Shown: positions 1 through 5,832 of the stretch, piece by piece | How the letters are laid out: each line of letters starts with the position of its first letter | How positions within the stretch are numbered: the first letter of the stretch is position 1 | Assembly: GCA_018657655.1 (NCBI GenBank) | Contig: JABHWQ010000300.1 | Coordinates: 1-19,954 of the forward strand | Source of the DNA: Chloroflexota bacterium | GTDB taxonomy: Bacteria > Chloroflexota > Dehalococcoidia > SZUA-161 > SpSt-899 | Direction of reading: 5' to 3' | DNA length: 19,954 nt | Notes under the pieces: generated by a model | Database searches by the model: none | Told to the model about the DNA's origin: nothing | What the model saw: only the letters and a program-made list of their open reading frames with translations | Position numbers and translations under genes: made by a program

Positions 1-2
1 CA

Positions 3-845
3 CAGAAGTCCCTATCTCTGATGATGGACCGGATTGATCTCTTAAGGCGTATTCTTGACCCGGAAGCTTTCTGGATTGTTTCCGGACTGGCAGGTGGGAC
101 AGGCGCAGGTGGCGCACACATCCTGGCAGACGAACTTAGAACCATATTTCATTTACCTGTGTACGGGATGGGAGTATTACCTTCTACATCCGGAATGCCG
201 CCGGAAAAAGAGGTGCTTAATCTTTCGAATTCGTTGACAAGCTTCGAGCGATGGCGGCAGTACTTCGATAACATATTGCTTATCGATAATCAGCAATATG
301 AGCGCAGAGACGATACGCGGGAATCCATGCAGGAAATGTATGAGCGAATCAATACAGATATTGCGAAAAGGCTGACACTTATCCTGACTGCAGGAGAAGC
401 AAAACACCCTCCTCAGGAAGTTTTAGCAACCCCGGAAATTAAGGCAACTCTGGGCAGCCAGGGAGACATCTCGACTATCGGTTATCGGGGCGAAGATATT
501 CGTTTAAGAACGCGGTTTTGGAAGAAGGGAATAGAGCCAGACGAGAGACGACTGGAAGAGATTATAGAGGGGAGCATATCCAAAGAATCCCTCACCTTCC
601 CTTGCGATATCAACGGTTCCAGTGCTGCTGCACTAGTGCCCTATGGAAGGCCGAAGCACCTGTTCACACAGGCCATCACTGCTGGAAAAGCCTATCTTGA
701 GCAGAAGCTAGGAGTCGCGGCGGTTCGGTACGGTGACTATCCAGATACACGTAGCGGGGAATTGGCTGCGATAACCTTAATATCCGGAATACCTGATTTA
801 GCCAGACTCGATCAAATGAGAAAGCGGATACGGGAGTTATCCTAA
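3..845 (+). CDS. Tubulin/FtsZ-like GTPase, 5'-truncated by window edge
   Basis: The frame is open to the first base of the window, so the gene begins upstream; the methionines at 21 and 24 are internal. The key motif is the glycine-rich loop GLAGGTGAGG about 30 residues into the visible part. It matches the phosphate-binding T4 signature of tubulin/FtsZ proteins (GGGTGTG), which normally lies near residue 100, so roughly 70-100 N-terminal residues are missing. About 280 residues are visible, long enough to hold the rest of the GTPase domain and a second domain. The sequence is not canonical FtsZ. It resembles the divergent tubulin/FtsZ (CetZ-like) proteins seen in archaea and some Chloroflexota, which are linked to cell shape rather than the division ring; that functional link is inferred. 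It has no close downstream partner: 350 bases without a gene follow. Confident on superfamily, unsure of subgroup. Confidence 0.75.
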   Translation, partial: QKSLSLMMDRIDLLRRILDPEAFWIVSGLAGGTGAGGAHILADELRTIFHLPVYGMGVLPSTSGMPPEKEVLNLSNSLTSFERWRQYFDNILLIDNQQYERRDDTRESMQEMYERINTDIAKRLTLILTAGEAKHPPQEVLATPEIKATLGSQGDISTIGYRGEDIRLRTRFWKKGIEPDERRLEEIIEGSISKESLTFPCDINGSSAAALVPYGRPKHLFTQAITAGKAYLEQKLGVAAVRYGDYPDTRSGELAAITLISGIPDLARLDQMRKRIRELS

Positions 846-1197
846 TATCCTGTAATGCCAGTCATTGCTGTCCAATATAGTTTGAAAACCTTGTTTTGGA
901 TGAGTGTTTCGTAGCTGAGGAATAGCTCCTTTTGAGATTTTAATTCTCCATTCCCCTTTCTTCCACAGCGCGGTTGATGAGAATTGCGGATGCTGTCCAA
1001 AATAGCAGTCTGAGTCGGGAGCAAGGTGATTTGTATGGAGGTTCCTTTGAATTGATTGGGAGATTGGCTGTGCTTTGGTCATATTACTTCGTGGAGCGCC
1101 GTCTCAACTATTCAGCTAAAGAACTTGTTTGGGACAAGTATGAATGCATATAGATTTATCTATATGTAAGTGGTTTTGGAGAAATGGTTTATTATGT
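846..1197. other. Gene-poor spacer after the tubulin-like gene
   Basis: No convincing gene here. Two overlapping minus-strand frames of 60 and 81 codons end between 837 and 845, but neither has a recognisable domain or a good ribosome site. The only clear structure is the dyad at 1147-1166. The stretch may hold decayed coding sequence, but I cannot name it. Confidence 0.4.
1147..1166. repeat. 9-bp perfect inverted repeat with a TT spacer
   Basis: CATATAGAT at 1147-1155 and its exact reverse complement ATCTATATG at 1158-1166 flank a two-base TT spacer. The dyad is AT-rich, has no T-tract after it, and its loop is too short for a normal terminator. It looks more like an operator or recognition site for a dimeric protein. 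No intact gene starts close by on either strand. Confidence 0.5.
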
Positions 1198-1440
1198 TCA
1201 AGTTGCAGCTAAGCTGGGAATCTCCCTTTTGGAACCTTGACCCGGAGTGCTCTCTGCCCAGATAGAACCCTCATGTGCCTCTACTATTCCTATGCAAATA
1301 GCTAATCCAAGGCTGGTACCGCCTCTCCTCCGGGCAATACCGCTCTCGAGCCGATAAAAACGGTCGAAAACTTTATCCAGGTGTTCCGCTGGAATACCGA
1401 CGCCTTGATCGGCAACACTGATAATATTAATCCGGCAATT
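1198..1440 (-). pseudogene. Histidine-kinase ATPase domain remnant
   Basis: Read on the minus strand from 1440 to the TGA at 1198, this frame encodes about 80 residues that align by eye to the C-terminal half of a HATPase_c domain. It has a G1 box (VADQGVGIP), an F box (VFDRFYRLES), a G2 box (GGTSLGL, normally GGTGLGL) and the closing segment IVEAHEGSIWAEST-PGQGS. After GQGS the usual (T/S)F-F-LP ending is replaced by unrelated residues and a stop. No start codon, receiver, dimerisation helix or N-box lies upstream; a palindromic repeat begins instead. This is a broken kinase, not a functional gene. It differs from the ATPase domains of the nearby kinases, so it is not a simple copy of them. 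Confidence 0.7.
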
Positions 1441-1450
1441 AAATATGGTA

Positions 1451-1523
1451 TGTCATTCCGGCCGCCGAGCCGGAATCTGCTTCCCCCCCACACCTCTGGA
1501 TTCCCGCTTTCGCGGGAATGACA
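1451..1523. repeat. REP/MITE-like palindromic repeat
   Basis: A 73-bp element bounded by TGTCATTCC (1451-1459) and GGAATGACA (1515-1523), inverted copies of each other. Inside are two hairpins: ATTCCGGC/GCCGGAAT (1455-1462 with 1469-1476) and ATTCCCGC/GCGGGAAT (1500-1507 with 1512-1519). Read on the minus strand it gives the peptide VIPAKAGIQ, a familiar artefact of a widespread bacterial intergenic repeat. A perfect 10-bp inverted repeat, TCCGGCAATT (1431-1440) and AATTGCCGGA (1548-1557), brackets it. It sits between the kinase remnant and a small ORF, consistent with insertion into decaying sequence. Confidence 0.75.
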
Positions 1524-1532
1524 TTTGAAATG

Positions 1533-1735
1533 ACTATGTCCTTTCTTAATTGCCGGAGTAATAACTTGACTATCGTATTGATATGCTTCAAGGGTGATAT
1601 TGTTGCCTGGGTCCTGAGTGTGGATATTCCCGCTTCGTTCAAAAGACCGTGAATCTTAGCAGATACGTTCTCTGTGAAGTGAATGATCTCTATAAGATCA
1701 CGTAATGGCTCGTCTATCTGTTCTTGTTTAGTCAT
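1533..1735 (-). pseudogene. Small ORF of unknown function running into the repeat
   Basis: The frame begins with ATG at 1735 (another ATG at 1741) and reads about 65 residues (MTKQEQIDEPLRD...LLLRQLRKD) before entering the REP-like repeat. The part upstream of the repeat is protein-like. The segment ENVSAKIHGLLNEAGISTL faintly resembles the helix-hairpin-helix of RNA polymerase alpha C-terminal domains, but this is weak. The remaining codons come from the repeat, so the original end has been lost or never existed. It could be a truncated gene or a chance frame. Confidence 0.3.
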
Positions 1736-1861
1736 AGGCAATTGTATTTGTAGCTGTCAATTGGAATTACGCACAATTATATGCCCAGTACCTAACGAAA
1801 GTAATAGCTTTAACAAGGACGGGATTAGCTTTGATATAGCCCAATATCTGTTCGTAAAAGT

Positions 1862-1890
1862 TTGTGGATGACCGAATGAGATGCTAGAAT
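1862..1890 (+). promoter_or_regulatory. Probable dut promoter
   Basis: TTGTGG at 1862-1867, a 17-base spacer, and TAGAAT at 1885-1890, with TG one base before the -10 (extended -10, TGCTAGAAT). The predicted start of transcription lies about 25 bases before the GTG start of dut, leaving just room for its ribosome site. Confidence 0.5.
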
Positions 1891-1920
1891 CAACTCGAAC
1901 TTGCCAATGGAGGGATATCA

Positions 1921-2367
1921 GTGAGTCAATCAAGTCCAGGCCTAAAAGTAAAGAAGCTTCATCCTGATGCCAAATTACCGCGCCGTAGTTCGGAGGGCGC
2001 TAGTGGCTTTGATGTGTGCGCTTGCATTGATGGGCGTGTAACGGTTTTGATAGGGAGACAGCCAAAACTCATCGGCACAGGCATCGCCGTTGAGGTGCCT
2101 TTCGGATACGATATTCAGGTGAGACCTCGATCCGGGCTTTCATCGAGAGGGGTAGGCGTCACTTTTGGGACTATCGACAGTGACTACAGAGGCGAGGTCA
2201 AAGTAACTATGTATGTTTTTGGCGAAGGATCGTCATTTGAAATCAATCATGGCGATCGAATAGCCCAACTGGTGATAACCAAACTGGCGGATGTATCTGT
2301 TGAGGAGGTATCCGGGCTCACGTCTACCGAAAGGGATACGGGCGGCCATGGCTCAACCGGGAGATAG
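1921..2367 (+). CDS. dut: dUTP diphosphatase (dUTPase)
   Basis: Hydrolyses dUTP to dUMP and diphosphate, supplying dTMP precursor and keeping uracil out of DNA. At 148 residues it has the usual length of the trimeric enzyme. The five motifs are present in order: 1, ASGFDVCA (27-34); 2, RPRSGLSSRG (68-77); 3, GTIDSDYRGEV (83-93), with catalytic Asp86 and Tyr89; 4, GDRIAQLV (111-118); 5, RDTGGHGSTGR (138-148). In motif 5 the aromatic residue that usually covers the uracil (GGFGSTG) is His143, a notable substitution. The start is GTG at 1921, preceded by GGAGGG at a good distance, and it appears monocistronic with its own promoter. Family assignment is secure. Confidence 0.95.
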   Translation: MSQSSPGLKVKKLHPDAKLPRRSSEGASGFDVCACIDGRVTVLIGRQPKLIGTGIAVEVPFGYDIQVRPRSGLSSRGVGVTFGTIDSDYRGEVKVTMYVFGEGSSFEINHGDRIAQLVITKLADVSVEEVSGLTSTERDTGGHGSTGR

Positions 2368-2404
2368 CGTTTAAGGTGGTCATAGGAATAGCTGAGATTT
2401 CGAT

Positions 2405-2434
2405 ATGAAAAAGCAGCCCCTTTCTAGGGCTGCT
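2405..2434 (-). terminator. Intrinsic terminator of the kinase operon
   Basis: An 8-bp stem AGCAGCCC (2412-2419) / GGGCTGCT (2427-2434) with a 7-base loop. On the minus strand it is followed at once by TTTTT (the As at 2407-2411). It lies about 100 bases beyond the stop of the last operon gene. On the plus strand there is no T-tract, so it acts toward the kinase operon rather than dut. Confidence 0.75.
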
Positions 2435-2530
2435 CCAGTGCTCAATTCGATTGGTGCAGAATCTGCCAGACGACAAAATGCTTTAGTTGCGTAAATATTA
2501 TCTGCTACTGCTTCGAAAAGGCTGATATCT

Positions 2531-2914
2531 TTACATAGCTATGGGTTTTTGTGAGAGCAATGCCTGTACCTGTGCGACAATCTCTGCCGGGTTTCCCGAC
2601 TTGGTGAGATAGGCATCTGCTCCAACTTCACTAGCCATAGCAACGTCTTTTTCGTGTGTTTTAGCCGAAACTATCAAGATTGGTGTTTGTGCGGTGTCAG
2701 GTTCTTTCCTTAATCGACTGCAAATCTCGAAGCCATCTATGCCAGGCAACATGAGATCGAGGATGATGAGGTCAAACTTTTCATTCTGGGCTTTCTTCAA
2801 CCCAGTCAGTCCATTGGTTGCAGTTTTTACATCGTAACCCTCTTGCTTAAGAGAGAACTCTATCAATCGTAGCGCACTGGCGTCATCTTCAACAATTAGA
2901 AGTCTTTCGTTCAT
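2531..2914 (-). CDS. Single-domain response regulator
   Basis: A stand-alone receiver of 127 residues with no output domain. Acidic residues Glu9, Asp10 and Asp11 bind the metal, Asp53 (LILDLMLPG) is the phosphoacceptor, Ser83 is the switch Ser/Thr and Lys105 (YLTKSG) the conserved lysine, so it should be phosphorylatable. It starts with ATG behind GGGAGGAATTC and lies 23 bases downstream of the receiver-PAS-kinase gene. It is the last gene of the operon. Such CheY- or Spo0F-like proteins act by docking on a partner or passing phosphate on; which applies here cannot be told from the sequence. Confidence 0.9.
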   Translation of the reverse strand: MNERLLIVEDDASALRLIEFSLKQEGYDVKTATNGLTGLKKAQNEKFDLIILDLMLPGIDGFEICSRLRKEPDTAQTPILIVSAKTHEKDVAMASEVGADAYLTKSGNPAEIVAQVQALLSQKPIAM

Positions 2915-2937
2915 GAATTCCTCCCGGTATATTCTAC

Positions 2938-4548
2938 TCAGTTTTGTCTTAAAGGTAAAGTGAAACTAAAGGTACTGCCTTCTCCAAGTTTGCTTTCTAT
3001 CCAGATACGTCCGGAGTGTGCTTCAATGATTTGCCGTGTGATATGAAGTCCAAGGCCTGTTCCTTCAATCCTATCAGAGGCCTCCACTCGATAGAATCTT
3101 TCGAAAAGCTGCGGAATATCATCTTCGGATATTCCTATGCCACGGTCGGAGACCTGGACCAGCAAGTCGCTATTACTGACTTCGCTTTTCACTGTGATAC
3201 TGCCGTTTTCCTGATTGTATTTGATGGCGTTGCTGAGCAGGTTTGTTATCACTTGTCCCATGCGTTTTCCATCCACTTCCATCTCCGGAAGTTCTGAGTT
3301 CATCTCCTCTGTGATGGTAATTCCTTTCTCACTTGCCAGACTGCCTACTCTCTCAACTGCATCGTGAATGATATTCTTCAGAGATATTACCTCTTTATTG
3401 ATTTTAAAGCGCCCCGATTCGAGGCGGGACATATCAAGAAGATCATCTATGAGATCGCCAAGGCGGTCGCTTTCTTTGTCAACGATTGCCAGGAATTCGT
3501 TCTGGGTCTTTGGATCGTCCACTTTACCGCTTACAAGCAATTTCGTAAAACCCTTGAGTGAGTGAAGGGGGGGGCGTAGCTCATGCGAGACATTGGAAAT
3601 GAACTCGGATTTCATGGCATCGAGTTCACGCTGCTTTTCTTCAGCGATTATACGCTCGGTGATATCTCTGAAAATGCCTCTTGCGGCCACATACTCGCCA
3701 TTCTTTATTCTCGCCCCAACGTTACCTTCAACACACATCTCTGCCCCGTGCTTCGTCACGAATGTGATTTGTACGTTGTTGAATTGCTCACCACGCATGG
3801 TTCGCTCAAAAAGATCCAAGCAGGGAGCCAATTCCTCTTGTACCATAATATCGGCGAACTTCAAATGTTCCAGGTCACCTTTGTCGTAACCGAGAGCATT
3901 TAACCATGCGGTGTTAACATATACGAATTTTCCTTCCGCGTCAACACTTTGGATCAGGTCGTTGGCATTATCAAAAAGGTCGCTATACCTTTCTTCGCTT
4001 TCCTGAATCTCTCGATTGAGACCGATGAGTTTCTCCTGAGTGTTTCGTAATTCCTCGTTGGATGCTTCCAGTTCATGGGCGTGTATTTGAATCTCATCAT
4101 ATTGTTCTTGTATCTTTTCTTCGGCTTCTGCTCGGCGTACTATCTCTTCTTCTAAAGACAGTCTGTACTCATATAGTTCGAGGAACACCCTAACCTTGCC
4201 TCGCAATATGTCCGGGATGATAGGTTTGGTGATAAAGTCAACTGCTCCTGACGCTATTCCTCTTATCTTGTGGTAGTCTTCTGTATAGATAGCGGAAACA
4301 AAAATGACGGGTAGATGTTTTGTCAGCTTGTCCTGGCGCATTAGTTCAACTGTTTCAAATCCATCCATTTCAGGCATTTGAACATCCAGAAGGGCTATAG
4401 CAAAATCGTGCTCCAAAGTATGCATCAGGGCCTCGTTTCCGGATAGTGCACGCACGAACTCAACATCCATATCGCTGAAAATCCTCTCCAGCGTGACCAG
4501 ATTTTCAATCTTGTCATCAACTATCAGTACTTTGGGTTTTTCTTTCAC
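2938..4548 (-). CDS. Receiver-PAS-histidine kinase
   Basis: A 536-residue cytoplasmic kinase with no membrane segment. Order: receiver (5-125; Asp11, Asp12, phosphoacceptor Asp55, Lys108), coiled coil (130-185), PAS (about 184-300), HisKA with His322, and HATPase_c with N-box Asn440, G1 box DRGIGI (468-473) and G2 box GTGLGL (496-501). The H-box reads HELRPP rather than HELRTP; the residue four after the histidine, normally Thr or Asn and needed for phosphatase activity in this family, is Pro. The first 130 residues are about 78% identical to the next gene upstream. It starts with GTG behind GGAGG at 8 bases and lies 15 bases from its upstream neighbour. An N-terminal receiver suggests its activity is gated by phosphate from another kinase, probably of the same operon. 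Confidence 0.93.
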   Translation of the reverse strand: MKEKPKVLIVDDKIENLVTLERIFSDMDVEFVRALSGNEALMHTLEHDFAIALLDVQMPEMDGFETVELMRQDKLTKHLPVIFVSAIYTEDYHKIRGIASGAVDFITKPIIPDILRGKVRVFLELYEYRLSLEEEIVRRAEAEEKIQEQYDEIQIHAHELEASNEELRNTQEKLIGLNREIQESEERYSDLFDNANDLIQSVDAEGKFVYVNTAWLNALGYDKGDLEHLKFADIMVQEELAPCLDLFERTMRGEQFNNVQITFVTKHGAEMCVEGNVGARIKNGEYVAARGIFRDITERIIAEEKQRELDAMKSEFISNVSHELRPPLHSLKGFTKLLVSGKVDDPKTQNEFLAIVDKESDRLGDLIDDLLDMSRLESGRFKINKEVISLKNIIHDAVERVGSLASEKGITITEEMNSELPEMEVDGKRMGQVITNLLSNAIKYNQENGSITVKSEVSNSDLLVQVSDRGIGISEDDIPQLFERFYRVEASDRIEGTGLGLHITRQIIEAHSGRIWIESKLGEGSTFSFTLPLRQN

Positions 4549-4563
4549 AGTTGATTCCTCCGC

Positions 4564-5820
4564 TTATTGTGGTTGACCCGCCGCAGTTACCGTCTCGAAT
4601 TCAAGTTGCTCTTCGTAAAATGCGAGTTCAAGTTCATCGTTTGTAATAGGCAGTTCGACTGTGAACGTAGCTCCTTTGCCATCGATACTTTCAGCCCGTA
4701 TCTTTCCACCGTGGCTCTGAATGATGCCGTAGCAAATGCTGAGTCCCAGACCTGTACCTTTGCCGATGTCTTTGGTGGTGAAGAACGGTTCGAAAATTCT
4801 ATCGATGATTTCTGGTGAGATTCCAGGCCCGTCATCAACAAAGGAGATTTGTACTGTCTCATCATTGGCCCTGCAAGTTTGAATAGCCAGTTTGCCTTTT
4901 CCATGTTCATCTTTCATAGCCTGAGTCGCGTTATTTATTAGGTTAAGAAAAACCTGCTTTAGTTGCTGGGAATCAACTTCTATTTTGGGGAGATACGGGT
5001 CAAATTCTATCATTATTTCGATATTGCTCTTGGGGAGTCCGTATGTGCGCAGTTTGGCGATACTCTCAATAAGATCGTTGATGCAAACATGAGATCTTTT
5101 CGATTTCTGTGTGCGGGCGAAAGACAGCAGGTTCTGTACGATATCAGTGGCACGCTTGGTCTCACTGTAGATCACGTCCAGGCTCTCTTTGGTGGCTTCG
5201 TCTTCAACGTCCTCCAATAGAAGTTGGGCGTGTCCGGAAATCGCCATCAGAGGATTATTGACCTCGTGGGCAACGCCGGAGACAAGCTTGCCTATAGCAG
5301 CGAGTTTTTGGGATTGAAGTAGCTGTTCATGGCTTCTTGTTAATTCCTCGTGTGCCTTTTCGAGTCGGGACAAAGCTTGCTCAAGATCGTTATGGGAAGA
5401 AGTGATGATTCCATTTTGCTCTTCTAGCGACCTTTTATACTCATAGAGTTCGAGGAATATGCGAACCTTACCCCTGAGTATGTCGGGGTTGACCGGCTTG
5501 GTGATGAAGTCAATAGCGCCCGTTTCTATCCCTTTTATTTGATGGTAGTCTTCTGTGTATATGGCGGAAATGAAGATTATTGGCAGTTGTTTGACTCTTT
5601 GGTCCTGACGCATAAAATAAACGGTTTCGAAACCATCCATTTCCGGCATTTGAACATCCAGAAGGGCAATGGCCAAGTCGTTTTCCAGTGTTTTCGCAAG
5701 AGCCTCATTGCCGGACATCGCCCTTACGAATTCTACATCCATATCTGCAAGTATCCTTTCCAGTGCAACCAGGTTTTCAAATTTGTCATCAACTATCAGG
5801 ATTTTAGGTTTGTTTTTCAT
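4564..5820 (-). CDS. Receiver-histidine kinase with NtrB-type core
   Basis: A 418-residue cytoplasmic protein: receiver (5-125; Asp55, Lys108), coiled-coil linker (130-172), HisKA with H-box HEVNNP (His185; Asn189 in the phosphatase position), and HATPase_c with N-box Asn297, G1 box DDGPG (329-333) and G2 box GKGTGLGL (353-360). The FEPFFTTK segment (343-350) is typical of NtrB/AtoS-type kinases. No PAS domain and no membrane segment. The C-terminal tail of about 28 residues is acidic. It starts at ATG behind AAGGAG and lies 12 bases after the large hybrid kinase gene, so the two are surely co-transcribed. The receiver is a near duplicate of the one in the following gene, but the kinase core is of a different type. 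Confidence 0.93.
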   Translation of the reverse strand: MKNKPKILIVDDKFENLVALERILADMDVEFVRAMSGNEALAKTLENDLAIALLDVQMPEMDGFETVYFMRQDQRVKQLPIIFISAIYTEDYHQIKGIETGAIDFITKPVNPDILRGKVRIFLELYEYKRSLEEQNGIITSSHNDLEQALSRLEKAHEELTRSHEQLLQSQKLAAIGKLVSGVAHEVNNPLMAISGHAQLLLEDVEDEATKESLDVIYSETKRATDIVQNLLSFARTQKSKRSHVCINDLIESIAKLRTYGLPKSNIEIMIEFDPYLPKIEVDSQQLKQVFLNLINNATQAMKDEHGKGKLAIQTCRANDETVQISFVDDGPGISPEIIDRIFEPFFTTKDIGKGTGLGLSICYGIIQSHGGKIRAESIDGKGATFTVELPITNDELELAFYEEQLEFETVTAAGQPQ

Positions 5821-5832
5821 AGCTGTACTCCT

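Noticed and set aside
837..1082. 81-codon minus-strand frame (and an overlapping 60-codon one) after the tubulin-like gene
   Set aside because: No ribosome site of note, no domain and odd composition. Two competing frames of similar length suggest chance or old decay rather than a gene.
1439..1741. A 100-residue protein containing VIPAKAGIQ
   Set aside because: The last third is translated palindromic repeat, a known annotation artefact. Only the upstream part could be coding, so I list it as a fragment.
2412..2434. Bidirectional terminator also serving dut
   Set aside because: The plus-strand side has no T-tract after the stem, so I assign it to the minus-strand operon only.
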